This document shows, piece after piece, positions 1 to 10,700 of a stretch of DNA of 64,000 nt. How positions within the stretch are numbered: the stretch's first letter is position 1; each line of letters opens with the position of its first letter. The stretch covers positions 930,001 to 994,000 of the forward strand of contig OZ244911.1 in assembly GCA_965221765.1 (NCBI GenBank), written 5' to 3'. The translations under genes were made by a program, and so were the position numbers. Origin of the DNA: Bin25 sp965221765. Lineage in GTDB: Bacteria; Bacteroidota; Bacteroidia; Flavobacteriales; Flavobacteriaceae. The notes beneath the pieces were generated by a model. It was not told the DNA's origin. It saw nothing but the letters and a program-made list of their open reading frames with translations, and ran no database searches.

Positions 1-18
1 AATTTTTTGCTCACTCAT
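1..18 (-). CDS. Start of next gene in efflux operon (probable RND permease), partial
   Basis: An ATG on the minus strand at 18 begins a frame reading M-S-E-Q-K-I that runs off the window. It lies 9 bases after the stop of the periplasmic adaptor gene, the usual place for the inner-membrane RND pump. The identity rests on gene order only. Confidence 0.45.
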
Positions 19-27
19 AGCGGTCTA

Positions 28-1197
28 TTAGCTATCTAAAAGTTGAACTTTTTGTTGATTATCAACCAGTGCAGAGCCTTCATCAACCAATAAATCTCCG
101 GAAGCTAATCCGCTGAGGACTTCAGTATAATCACCACTACGAATCCCCAATTCAATAAAAACACGTTGGGTGATAAATATATTTTTTTCATCGGTAGGTA
201 CCAAGCGATGCACATAAGATTGTCCTTGAGCATCTTCTTTAATCAGTCGCAGTGGAATGGATAAGGCCTCAAGATTTTGATAATCAGTAACAATCAATTT
301 AGCGGTTAAGTTCGGTTTGATGATGCCATTGGCATTTTCAACGGGGGCCTCTACACGAAAAGTTCGGTTATTGGGATTGATAAAGTCGCCAGTTTGTCTC
401 AAAATAGTATTGATTTGAATTCCAATAACATCAATTTGAACAAGAGCAGGACTGCCCGGCTTTACCGTCGATAGATAGGTTTCAGGGATGTCCGCCTCAA
501 CATACATGGAATTGAGGTTAATTAGTCTTACAATAGGAGCCCTTCCAGGCGATACATAAGAACCTTCATTGGAAATGATTTCATCGATGACGCCCGAAAA
601 TGGGGCAATGACCTTGGTTTTTAATAATTGATCCTCTAGTTGGTCAACAATTTGTTTTTGTGATTCATATTGAGTTTTGGCTTGCAGATAATTTAATTCA
701 GAACCTATTTTTTGATCCCACAGACGTTGTGTTCGTTCATAAGTGGTTAAAGCCAAATCCAATTGTAATTTGGCACTGTTTAATTGGGGTTGAATGCCCC
801 CGTCATCAATAGTGGCCAAGACATACCCTTTCGGAACTCGTTGCCCTTCTCGAACTCTTACGGCATTGAGTTTTCCGGCCACTTCAGGATAAAGTTCCAA
901 ACTCTGTCTTGTTTTGATGTCGCCTTGGACTTCAATGGTATGTGTAAATTCTGAAGGTTCAACATTAAATGCTGAAATCAATGGAAGTCTTTGGTTTTTG
1001 TCTTTGATCTCGATTAAGCGATTGATTTCAATTAATTGTTCGTTTAGATTCTTAATTTGGGTGACAATATCATCTCGTTGTACTTTAAGTGAATCAATAT
1101 TTGAAGATTCATCGTTGTTTTGTTCCGATGCTGACTTATTTTGGGAACATCCCGTTAAAAGAATAGTGGTTGTTATAAGGAATAGGATGTGTTTCAT
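28..1197 (-). CDS. RND efflux periplasmic adaptor subunit (membrane fusion protein), lipoprotein
   Basis: This 389-residue protein should bridge an inner-membrane RND pump and a TolC channel. A lipoprotein signal ends in L-T-G-C with the lipidated Cys at residue 17. A short coiled coil (about 30-65) precedes a lipoyl-like half (VRVREGQRVPKGYVLATID near 110-130), a long alpha-hairpin (about 135-190), the second lipoyl half (VIAPFSGVIDEI) and a beta-barrel with membrane-proximal domain. Length and domain order fit the HlyD/AcrA family. It follows the TolC gene by 16 bases and precedes the probable pump gene, so the three form a tripartite efflux operon. Substrate is not evident. Confidence 0.9.
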   Translation of the reverse strand: MKHILFLITTTILLTGCSQNKSASEQNNDESSNIDSLKVQRDDIVTQIKNLNEQLIEINRLIEIKDKNQRLPLISAFNVEPSEFTHTIEVQGDIKTRQSLELYPEVAGKLNAVRVREGQRVPKGYVLATIDDGGIQPQLNSAKLQLDLALTTYERTQRLWDQKIGSELNYLQAKTQYESQKQIVDQLEDQLLKTKVIAPFSGVIDEIISNEGSYVSPGRAPIVRLINLNSMYVEADIPETYLSTVKPGSPALVQIDVIGIQINTILRQTGDFINPNNRTFRVEAPVENANGIIKPNLTAKLIVTDYQNLEALSIPLRLIKEDAQGQSYVHRLVPTDEKNIFITQRVFIELGIRSGDYTEVLSGLASGDLLVDEGSALVDNQQKVQLLDS

Positions 1198-1213
1198 TTG
1201 TCTACATTATATG

Positions 1214-2590
1214 TTAAAGAGATGAGTTCAAAAGATGGTCTAATTCTACTTTGTAATTGACTAAGTCTAATATGGTTTGAAGATATCTTTGTTGTGCCAA
1301 AAAGAGTTGGTTTCTAGCTTCTCGATATTCAAATGAAGTGGCTAGTCCTTCTAAAAATTTAATTTGATTCTTATCGGCTATGTTTTGGGCGAGTTCTAAA
1401 TTGAATTTACCGGTTTTTAGCGTCTGAGCGGCCAGTTGCAAATCATTTAAGGTTCTTTTGATGTTTAGGCTGATTTGCTTCTTGGTATCTTCAAACGTCA
1501 CTTGAGATTGTTGCCATGTTATTTTGGCCCTTTGGGTTCCGGCCGTTCTCACCAAAGAACTAAAAATGGGGATCTCGGCAGAGATCCCAAAAACAGCGGT
1601 TCCAAACCATTTTTGATCTCTATTTAGAAAAGAAAATTCATTGCTGTTTCCTGTATAATTTCCGTTGAGAAAAGCTTTAAAAACTGGAAGAGCTTTAGCT
1701 CGTTCATTTTTATAACTCAATAATTGAGCTTGAACAGCATTTTGAGCAATCCGCACATCGATGTTTTGTTCGATAATACTTTCAATATTGGTGTTTTGTA
1801 AAGTCATCGACCCGGCAATCGATTCAGAAATAATTCGTTCTAATGAATCGGTTAATTCAACGTTGGTACCAGGGGCAAAACCCAAAAGATGATTAAGAAA
1901 ATCGCGAGCGATTTCTTCTAGCCGTTTAGCATATCGTAACTGGTTATTTTGTTCGCTAACACTGAGTCGAATTTGCTCTACATTTTCTTCTTCAATAAAA
2001 CCGGATTCAAATAGTTTACTCGTTTCATCAAGGTTATCTTCTAACAAGGATAGGTTTTCTGAGATAAAATCAATATTGGCTTGAGCTAGTAAAACATTGA
2101 CATAGGTTTGGATCACATTTTTTCTAAGATCTAGTTTGGTTTTGGTCAAAGTATTTTCAGAATTTTCTAATAACACTCGACTCGCTTGTAAGAGCAATAG
2201 ATAAGACCCATCGAAAAGTAGTTGACTTAGATTGAAACTAGCTACAAAATTTTGCTTCGTTCCAAAGACCACTTCAGAAAATTCACCTTCTTTCCCTCCA
2301 AAAAATTGAGCGGGAATTAAGGCGACTGGTTGTTCTAAAAAATTTTCATAATTCAGATTGCCACTAATTTGAGGGAGTCCATCAGCAAAATTTTGCCATC
2401 GTTGTTTATAGGCTTTCTGAATCTCAAGTGATGCATTGCGAACCTCTGCATTGTTTTCAATACCGACTTCAATGGCTTTTGATAAACTGAGTTTTTTATG
2501 GGGGTCTTGAGAATAAGAAAGACAAGTAATCAAAAGAGTTAGAATTAAATACTTCAAACGCATCAATTTTTGGGGGGTCATCTCGATCAT
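1214..2590 (-). CDS. TolC family outer membrane efflux protein
   Basis: This 458-residue protein is the probable outer-membrane channel of the operon. The hydrophobic stretch YLILTLLITCLSYSQ is a signal peptide. The internal ATG at 2563 (M-R-L-K-Y) gives a more typical signal than the first ATG at 2590, so the start is uncertain by nine codons. The mature part has the two long helical repeats of OEP/TolC proteins, rich in Leu, Asn and Gln heptads (for example NAEVRNASLEIQKAYKQRW near 45 and the C-terminal KFLEGLATSFEYREARNQL). It is the first gene of the efflux operon. Confidence 0.88.
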   Translation of the reverse strand: MIEMTPQKLMRLKYLILTLLITCLSYSQDPHKKLSLSKAIEVGIENNAEVRNASLEIQKAYKQRWQNFADGLPQISGNLNYENFLEQPVALIPAQFFGGKEGEFSEVVFGTKQNFVASFNLSQLLFDGSYLLLLQASRVLLENSENTLTKTKLDLRKNVIQTYVNVLLAQANIDFISENLSLLEDNLDETSKLFESGFIEEENVEQIRLSVSEQNNQLRYAKRLEEIARDFLNHLLGFAPGTNVELTDSLERIISESIAGSMTLQNTNIESIIEQNIDVRIAQNAVQAQLLSYKNERAKALPVFKAFLNGNYTGNSNEFSFLNRDQKWFGTAVFGISAEIPIFSSLVRTAGTQRAKITWQQSQVTFEDTKKQISLNIKRTLNDLQLAAQTLKTGKFNLELAQNIADKNQIKFLEGLATSFEYREARNQLFLAQQRYLQTILDLVNYKVELDHLLNSSL

Positions 2591-3012
2591 TTTAAAAGGG
2601 AAACAAGGGAAGATTTAACCAACTGATTTAGGGAAAAGACAACATAACAAGACAAAAAATCACAAATCATCATCTGTTGAAATTCAATATCACCATGACT
2701 CCTTAGATTTAGTAAGCATAAAACCGTATGCAAAGATTGGCAAAATCAAACAATTCAATGAAGACTAACAACTGATGAGAGACGTATTTTATTTTTGAAA
2801 TGTAACAAAATTTTAATGACATGTTTCAAGGCTATCGAATCCGAGAGTAAAAGTATTTTTTCTGATACAATGCAATATCATCAAGAAAAGTTTTAAAAAG
2901 GTCTACTATGAATAAGATAGATACGACTTGACTATCAGATGAAGCGGGAAATCAAAATAAGCTAGATGTTTTTAACTTGCACTATTTTAGGGGGTTTCAA
3001 GTTTTAATCACG
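2591..3012. other. Intergenic region between divergent TolC and TonB-receptor genes
   Basis: About 420 AT-rich bases separate two divergently read genes, so promoters for both should lie here. I see no clear TAnnTTTG element, hairpin terminator, riboswitch or coding remnant that I can defend. Confidence 0.5.
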
Positions 3013-5340
3013 GTGAAACATAGCTCTTCCAATCGATATTCAAAAGCAATTGCTTATCAATTTTTAATGTTTTTAATAATAGCTAGTCAAGGAGTTTGTT
3101 TTAGTCAAAGTAGATTGGTTATCGATGGAAGAGTTATCGATGATCAAACGTCGGAAACTTTAAGCGGTGCAACGGTTTTAGCAAAAAAGACATCCTATGG
3201 TGTCTTGACAAATAAATACGGTTATTTCTCATTAGAGGTGCGAGAAGTCTTCATAGATTCCATAACCATTGAGGTGAGTTACTTGGGATATGAAACGATT
3301 CATTATTGGATTTCAGACTTTAAAGACCAAACCATCACCTTTAGAATAAAACCACAGTCGGCTAGGTTGGAAGAAGTCATTCTCCAAGCCAATGAAACAG
3401 AAGGACTATTAAATACAAGCGTTGGAAATATCAATATACGCCCTAGTTTAGTGGCAAATTTACCAGTTCTATTGGGAGAAAAAGATGTTTTTAAGATCAT
3501 AAATCTTCTCTCTGGAATGCATTCCAATAATGAGGGGAATATTGGGTTTAATGTTCGGGGTGGGACTTTTAATCAAAATTTAATCCAATTGGATGAGGCT
3601 GCATTATTCAATCCATACCATATGATTGGATTATTTTCGACTATTAATTCGGATGCGGTGAAAGAGTTGACTATTTTCAAGGGCGGGATTCCTCCTCGAT
3701 ATGGGGGAAGAGGCTCTTCAATTGTCGATATCCAAATGAAAGAAGGAAATAAACAAGAATCAGAACTCTATGGTGGTATTGGAATCATATCTTCTCGAAT
3801 CGCCTATGAAGCTCCCATCAAAAAGAATCAATCGTCTTTTATCATCAGTGCACGTCGAACATATGCTGATTTAATTGCCAGGGCTTTAGGGGGCCTTGAA
3901 CAAGATGATGATCTCTATTTTTATGATGTAAACGCTAAAATGAATGCTATTTTCAATGAGAACAACTCACTCTATATTTCCAGCTATCTTGGCCGAGATA
4001 TTCTGAATACTGGAGGAGATTTGGGAAATAATTGGGGAAATACTACGGCAACCATTCGTTGGAATCATGTATTTAATAATAAATTATTTTCGAATACCAC
4101 TTTGAATTATAGCAATTATTCTTTCGGTTTTAAAGTCGCTGATGATTGGGAATATAATACGAGTATCGAAGACATCAGTTTGAAAACGGACTTCAGTTAC
4201 TATCTCATCCAATCTCAGATTGATTTTGGATTAGGAGTCAAATATTTTACTTTTTTACCAGGAAAAACAGATTTTAGTAGCCCAATTGAAGAAGATATTA
4301 TAAGAGATTCGTCTTTTGCTTTGGATACCTATGGTTATGTTTCTTGGTCAAAGAATTTTTCCCATTCGGTCAAAGGACAATTGGGGGCTCGCATGTCGAG
4401 CTTTAGCCAACTGGGTAAAACAACTGTTAAAACGATTGATCAAGAGACCAAAAAAGAAGTTTTTAAAATATTTAAATCAGGAGAAGTCATTCAATCGTAT
4501 TTTAATATTGAACCACGCATCACACTTGATGTTTCGTTTTCTAAAAACAGTAACCTTCGATGTTCTTATGACCGAATGGTGCAGTACATTCACTCATTGG
4601 CAGGACTTTCTGAATATACACCAACCGTTTCTTGGTTGCCTAGTGGTCTCAATTTAAAACCACTAAAAGTGGATTTATTGGCTATTGAATTTCAAACAAG
4701 AAACCTTTTTAAAAGCCCTTTTAAACTAACCACAGGAGCATATTATAAATCTTTAGATCAGGTCACTGATTTATTGGACCCAAGCCATATATTCGAGAGG
4801 CAGAATATAGAGCTGGATGTATTGAGTGGAAAAGGGAGAAGTTATGGGTATGAGGTTTCTATTGAAAAACTAGGAGATGCCTTTACCGGATGGATTAGTT
4901 ATACCTTCAGTATTACAGAAAATAAAATAAATGGGATTAATGATTTTAAATGGTACCCAGCAAATCATGATGTGCGACATAATTTATCGGTGGTTATGAG
5001 TTTTCAACTCAATGAACATTGGACCTGTTCCCTTGTTAATATTCTGAATACGGGAAAACCCTATACATTTTTAATCGATCAAGTGAATCGCCAAAATCAG
5101 TCCTATTATATCGAACGTAATTCGTACCGACTCTCGAATTACCACCGGATTGATTTAAATATTAATTTTTCACGGAATCCAAGATCTAGTTGGAATTTTT
5201 CTATATTTAATTTACTGGGTCGAGATAACCCGTATTTTATTTCTTTTGAAGAAGATATGAATGGGGTGATTACGATGGACGAACTCGGTCTTTTCACAAT
5301 GTTACTGCCATCTATTTCATGGGATTTTAAATGGTTGTAA
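3013..5340 (+). CDS. TonB-dependent outer membrane receptor with carboxypeptidase-like N-terminal domain
   Basis: Predicted TonB-gated outer-membrane transporter, about 775 residues. I prefer the GTG at 3013 because it gives a compact signal peptide (AIAYQFLMFLIIASQGVCFSQ); the frame is open back to a TTG at 2977. A CarboxypepD_reg-like beta-sandwich follows (RVIDDQTSETLSGATVLAKK). The plug domain has the pattern of the Bacteroidota receptors with DVFKIINLLSGM, then FNVRGGTFNQNLIQLDEA and IFKGGIPPRYGGRGSS. The rest is a 22-strand-type barrel ending in an aromatic strand, ISWDFKWL. No SusD partner or regulator is adjacent and the substrate is unknown. Confidence 0.88.
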   Translation: MKHSSSNRYSKAIAYQFLMFLIIASQGVCFSQSRLVIDGRVIDDQTSETLSGATVLAKKTSYGVLTNKYGYFSLEVREVFIDSITIEVSYLGYETIHYWISDFKDQTITFRIKPQSARLEEVILQANETEGLLNTSVGNINIRPSLVANLPVLLGEKDVFKIINLLSGMHSNNEGNIGFNVRGGTFNQNLIQLDEAALFNPYHMIGLFSTINSDAVKELTIFKGGIPPRYGGRGSSIVDIQMKEGNKQESELYGGIGIISSRIAYEAPIKKNQSSFIISARRTYADLIARALGGLEQDDDLYFYDVNAKMNAIFNENNSLYISSYLGRDILNTGGDLGNNWGNTTATIRWNHVFNNKLFSNTTLNYSNYSFGFKVADDWEYNTSIEDISLKTDFSYYLIQSQIDFGLGVKYFTFLPGKTDFSSPIEEDIIRDSSFALDTYGYVSWSKNFSHSVKGQLGARMSSFSQLGKTTVKTIDQETKKEVFKIFKSGEVIQSYFNIEPRITLDVSFSKNSNLRCSYDRMVQYIHSLAGLSEYTPTVSWLPSGLNLKPLKVDLLAIEFQTRNLFKSPFKLTTGAYYKSLDQVTDLLDPSHIFERQNIELDVLSGKGRSYGYEVSIEKLGDAFTGWISYTFSITENKINGINDFKWYPANHDVRHNLSVVMSFQLNEHWTCSLVNILNTGKPYTFLIDQVNRQNQSYYIERNSYRLSNYHRIDLNINFSRNPRSSWNFSIFNLLGRDNPYFISFEEDMNGVITMDELGLFTMLLPSISWDFKWL

Positions 5341-5460
5341 ATAAGATTCATCAAACATGATGATATTTTTGACTTGTGAAAAACGAATATTATAATCTAT
5401 GGATGGAGAAAATCCTAGTTGAAACTAGAGCATCAAATCCAATTGAATGAGCCGTGAAAA

Positions 5461-6453
5461 TTGAAAAAAGCATTGCCTATATTTTTAGACTCTTATTTTG
5501 ATTCATTTGAATCATACTTACAGCAACAAGACTTCCTAAAAAATCAAGAGGGGCTCGAAATTCCTATTGCCTATACAATTAAAAGCGTGGGTAAACGTAT
5601 CCGACCGCTATTTGTTCTTCTAATGGCAGACAATCCTGGTTATGGATATTCCAAGGCACTCGATGCTGCTATTTCTGTCGAGCTATTTCATAATTTTACT
5701 TTGATTCATGATGATCTAATGGATCAATCCCCTTTGAGGAGAGGACAAGCTTCTGTTTTTAAAAAATGGAATACCAACACGGCTATTTTGGCAGGCGATG
5801 CTCTTTTGATCATGGCATATCAACAGTTGGCTAGTTATCAGCCAAAAATCCGTGCTAAAATGTGTGATTTACTGAATTCGGTGGCACGAACGGTTTGTGA
5901 TGGTCAATATTTGGATATTGAATTCGAGTCTAGATCTGAAATAAATATCGACCAATATTTGGATATGATTACTAAAAAAACAGCCTATCTTTTTGGTTGT
6001 AGTTTCAAATTAGGCGCATTGGTTTCAGATGATTTAAAAAACAAAGGCAACCAAGTTTTTGACCTAGGTATTTTATTGGGGAAAATTTTTCAAATACAAG
6101 ATGATTATTTAGATGTTTTTGGAAATACCCAAAGCTTGGGAAAAACCATTGGCGGAGATATTCGACAAAGAAAAAAAACAATTTTATTCACTCAAGCCAT
6201 GAAGTTGGGCACGGAGTCCCAAAAAAATAAATTATTGTCTTTATATGGTGATCATTATCAAGAGGATGAAGAGCTTTTGGTTGAAAGAGTCCTAGAGCTA
6301 TTTTATTTAACAAAAGCCAATATAGCAACTAAAATGCTCATCGAAACCTATTTGGAAAAATTCAACACTCAAATCAATAAAATTGGCTTCCCAAAATCAC
6401 AAGAGCAAAAACTCACAGAACTATTATCTTGGCTTGCAAAACGGGAAAAGTAA
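5461..6453 (+). CDS. Polyprenyl synthetase (geranylgeranyl/farnesyl diphosphate synthase type)
   Basis: All-trans prenyl transferase of 330 residues that condenses isopentenyl diphosphate with allylic diphosphates in the cytosol. The first Asp-rich motif is DDLMD (near 84-88), followed by RRGQ; the second is DDYLD (near 215-219). GKRIRPLF near 43 is the substrate-binding Lys-Arg region. The only plausible start is TTG at 5461 (M-K-K-A-L-P). Its 3' end overlaps the convergent lycopene cyclase by 30 bases, which supports supply of C20 precursor for carotenoids, though it may also serve quinone synthesis. Product chain length cannot be read with confidence. Confidence 0.88.
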   Translation: MKKALPIFLDSYFDSFESYLQQQDFLKNQEGLEIPIAYTIKSVGKRIRPLFVLLMADNPGYGYSKALDAAISVELFHNFTLIHDDLMDQSPLRRGQASVFKKWNTNTAILAGDALLIMAYQQLASYQPKIRAKMCDLLNSVARTVCDGQYLDIEFESRSEINIDQYLDMITKKTAYLFGCSFKLGALVSDDLKNKGNQVFDLGILLGKIFQIQDDYLDVFGNTQSLGKTIGGDIRQRKKTILFTQAMKLGTESQKNKLLSLYGDHYQEDEELLVERVLELFYLTKANIATKMLIETYLEKFNTQINKIGFPKSQEQKLTELLSWLAKREK

Positions 6454-7608
6454 TGATGATTCATTCAGAAAGGCTCTCAAAAAAAGAATCTTATTTTTTA
6501 AGCTGAAGGAAGTTAATATCTTCAATTCTTCTAAAAGGTTCGTTTCCTCAGACAAAAACTTTAAAATGAGTAAGGGATTATTTTTTTTAAATAATTCATC
6601 GAAAATGAGGCTTCCTTTATCATTGTGTTTTTCTAATACTTTTAATAGTATCTTATCATAAAATAAAAATCGGTTTTTATAGGGCTTGTAGGATGCGAGC
6701 TTCCCAGACTTTAATTCGTCTGAAATCATTTTACTAAACTTTAATGTCCGATTAAAGGTAAAGCCTGTACTCGGTTTGGCCCAACCGCCTGCGATTCCAA
6801 TATGAATTAGTCGATGTCCATTGATTTTATAAAATGGAAAGCTAGTCATTGGAATAGCATTTTTTTCAATTTCCATGACCTTATAAGGACCTGAATCAAG
6901 TTTGGCAAGATACTCTTCAATCCCTTGGCTATATTGTGTTTCAGACAACCAATCTTTTGAAAAAACGGTGTACTCTACCAAAGCCTGTTGAGGGGTTATG
7001 GGTAGGACATACATAAAGCGAGTCTGGTCTTTTTGATCGATTGAAAAATCCATGAATGTCATTTTTTGATGATCAAAACATGCGTTATCTGTTTTTACAT
7101 ACCATCCCACAAAATGTTGTAATAAGAAGGGATGCTTTTTTAGAAGATCTAAACACGTATGATCGACAATACTAGAAAAAACCCATTCAGACGAATAAAC
7201 TTGCTTTTGAGTATGAACTTCAACCGAATTAGATTGTTCTTTTATTTGAGTTATCTGAGCGATTAACCATCGAACATTGGGATGGTTTAAAATTTCCTCT
7301 TTAAATTTTCGATAAAAATCCTTAGATCGAATCATTTTGTAAGCGTAATTTTCTAATCTAAAGTTTATGGTTTTTTGAAATTTTTTAGACGCATACAATC
7401 CGAGGTTCCATTGTTTAGATACGATATCATGATCCTCAAAACTAGTATTTTCCCAAAAACACCACGTTCTATCATTTTTGGTTTTTTCTTCTTTATCAAT
7501 AATTAATATTCTCTTTTTTGATAGGGCCTTTTCTCGAATGATTCTTCTTCCGAGCATCAATCCGGATAATCCTGCACCACAGATAATATAGTCGTAATGT
7601 TCCTTCAA
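6424..7608 (-). CDS. crtY: Lycopene beta-cyclase (CrtY type)
   Basis: Flavoprotein of 394 residues that closes beta-ionone rings on lycopene. The N-terminal dinucleotide-binding motif is GAGLSG (residues 11-16) in IICGAGLSGLMLGRR. Near 275 is the CrtY-family signature IAGGWAKPSTGFTFNR. RTWCFWE near 47 is also typical of bacterial cyclases. The length is normal for the family. The 3' end overlaps the polyprenyl synthase gene tail to tail by 30 bases. No other carotenoid gene (crtB, crtI, crtZ) is in the window. Upstream, 122 bases from the start, lies the G15 tract at the end of the next gene. Confidence 0.9.
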   Translation of the reverse strand: MKEHYDYIICGAGLSGLMLGRRIIREKALSKKRILIIDKEEKTKNDRTWCFWENTSFEDHDIVSKQWNLGLYASKKFQKTINFRLENYAYKMIRSKDFYRKFKEEILNHPNVRWLIAQITQIKEQSNSVEVHTQKQVYSSEWVFSSIVDHTCLDLLKKHPFLLQHFVGWYVKTDNACFDHQKMTFMDFSIDQKDQTRFMYVLPITPQQALVEYTVFSKDWLSETQYSQGIEEYLAKLDSGPYKVMEIEKNAIPMTSFPFYKINGHRLIHIGIAGGWAKPSTGFTFNRTLKFSKMISDELKSGKLASYKPYKNRFLFYDKILLKVLEKHNDKGSLIFDELFKKNNPLLILKFLSEETNLLEELKILTSFSLKNKILFLRAFLNESSLLFPFCKPR

Positions 7609-7718
7609 AGTTTCAGTTAAATTGTATTATGAGACGGCAGTGCCTCATGGAATGAATACCACAACAATGAAGTGAATGGATGCAATACCAAAACATGAAT
7701 AATCAAAGGGTGAGGGAT

Positions 7719-10700
7719 TCATTTGATATGGGGGGGGGGGGGGGAATCAAGAGAGAATATATTGAGGTTGGTATTATTTCGAGCCACGATGAGATGATAT
7801 CGGTTTTGAATTATTATCAATTTCATATCTCGAATTTCACCTCGGTTGAAGAGACCACTGTTTGAATAATCAATCGACTTCAGTTGCCCCGTTCCATCGC
7901 CTTCAAACAGTTCTCCTTTCGACGTAGCAAACCGTCCCAATTTAACTCTAGTTCCAAAAAGGTTTCCTCCTGTGATGATATCGATGTGTCCATCTTGATT
8001 GAAATCCAGGGGTAACTGCGCATAAATTGGAGAGAATTGAGCCTCTTTGGGATAGGGAACAAAAGAATAATCGAACTCTCTCTTTGATAAGAGGATTCCC
8101 GATGAAAGCTCATGGATATATAATTCTTGTACATCGGATAATTCAGCATCTGAAAAGATATCATCAATCGACTGATCGGCATAGGAAGCATAAGAAACAT
8201 ATTTGGATTTCAAACTGACCATTTGACTTTGTATATCATCTTTTGAAATAAAAGGAACCCATCGCTGATGTTCATAAACACAAAGAATTGGGTCTAGAGC
8301 TCCATTGCTATCAAAATCTTTATAAAACAGCTTTATGGGCGATTTTAACTGACTGTTTAATCCTAAATTCCCTAATAGGAAATCTATTTGTCCATCGTTA
8401 TTAACATCGGCTATTTCAATGGAATTCCAAAAACCCTCGAGGTTTTCCAAAAAAGGAGCCTCCATCCATGAAAAGAACCCATTAGTATTGAGTAGAATTT
8501 TGGGTTTCATCCAGTGACCAATCACGATTAGGTCCTCAAATCCATTTTTATCCACATCATAAAATATGGCATCACTAATTTTTCCTAATTGATTTTGTTG
8601 TGGTATTCTGTGGTTTTCTAACTCAAACAATCCATTTCCATCATTGATTAGTAATTGACTTTGATGGGATAAAGGGTATTGACCGGGAATTCCAAATGTT
8701 CCCACAAACAGATCCAAATCGCCATCATGATCGATATCGGATGAAATCACGCAAGATCCCGATAGATTTTCTAATGGTAATGCGTTTAATGCTTCTATAA
8801 ACAACCCATTCTGATTGATATACATTCGATCTTGTAACTGTTTTCCTTGATTTTCGTTTCCTCCACTGACCGTGTATAAATCTTCATCACCATCGCCATC
8901 GGCATCAAAAAATAAAGCGGCTGTTTGTTCCGATTCTGCAGCTAGTTCAAAGATAGAATGGCTACTTGGTTGGAATGTTCCGTTGGCATTATGAATCAAC
9001 AGTTGACCGGAAGCTCCTTTAGCCCCTACAAGATAAATATCGGTTTTTTGATCTTGGTTGACATCCCCAATAGCTATTTTAGGCCCTTTGGTGGAAAGGT
9101 AAAAGGGAAGTAGTCGTTCTCTTTTAAAATCAACAAATTCATTTTCTTGATGAACGATATATTCTAGTCTAGTATCATTTGATTTTGTAAATAATGTCAT
9201 CGGCGTTTGAGATCGGGGTGATGGCCTTAGATGGTGACCTTTTTCGATCATTAGTTTGGATACGGAATCTAGACCCATTAAACTTTGAAATTGTCCATCG
9301 GGCCATTGGATGGTGATAGAATCGATGACCTCTTTTTGTCCCAAACCAAAATGCAATTTTCTAGAAACTGAAGATTGAAATCCTCGAACGGGTTGGTTTA
9401 AGCGATGCAAGGTTTTCCCTCCACTATAAACAGTCACGTGTGCTCCAATCCCTTCTCTATTCAATGATGTGGTATCCAGAAGTTGTATCGATAGCGAATG
9501 ATTGGTGGATAATTCCTCGCTATTATTTCGATAGATAGATGCTGGTTTTTCGATATTGTTAACCACCAAATCCAAATCACCATCATTATCTAAATCAGAA
9601 TAAACGGCTCCATTTGAAAGCGTTTTATGTTCAAATCCCCATGACTCATTCATCTTTTCGAATTGCAAGGGTTGAACCTGTCGATATATATAGTTTTCTT
9701 GAAGTGATGAAGGAATCTCACCGATGAGATTCATCACTTCAATTTCGGTATTATTTTCTTGTTGATTTAATCGTTGTTGTACAGCATAATTGATAAAATC
9801 CATATTGGTATAATCTCTTTTATATCCATTGGTTACAAAAAGATCATTCCACCCATCATTATCAAAGTCAGAAACCAAAGCTGCCCAAGACCAATCGGTA
9901 TTAGATATGCCCGAAAACTGTCCAACTTCTGAAAAAAATTGTCCCTTTTGATTGACTTGTAGCATATTGCGCATGTACTGATGATGAAAACCCGTTTTAA
10001 TCAATTGGCTGTGTTTTTCATAGTTATCAGGGCCAAGCACCATTTTTTGTCGCTCTTGAGATTCAGGCAACATGTCTAGTGCTACGATATCCATTGATCC
10101 ATCATTATTGATGTCGGCTACATCGGAACCCATGGAAAACAATGGGGTATAGTCCATATAATCTCTCAAGCGTTCTGTAAAGGTACGATCTTGATTGTTG
10201 ATATAGAGATAATCTTCTTCATTATAGTCATTGGAAACATAGATATCCGGCCAGCCATCTTCGTTGAAATCAGCCGCTGCCACACCCAAACCAAAGCCCA
10301 ATACATTGGTTTTGATTCCCGACATCGATGTGATATCAAAAAAGAAGCCGCCAATATTTTCATAGAGTTTATCGCCATAATTTGGATCGACTTTATTCTT
10401 TAGTTCTCCGGTCAATCGATCGAATCCCGCATATTCTTGAACGGAATGATTGAGTATGTATAGGTCTAAATCATTATCTCTATCCATATCAAAAAATAGC
10501 GCATGGGTGGTATAACCGGTGTCAAGCAAACCAAGATTTTTTGCCATTTCGGTAAAGGTGCCATCTTGATTATTGATGAATAATAGGTTTTGACGGTATG
10601 GCGCTGTTTTAGCCGCGGATCGACAGACAAAAATATCAAGCCACCCATCAGCATTGATATCCACCATGACCGTGCCTGTATTCCAATAGCCTTTGGCTTC

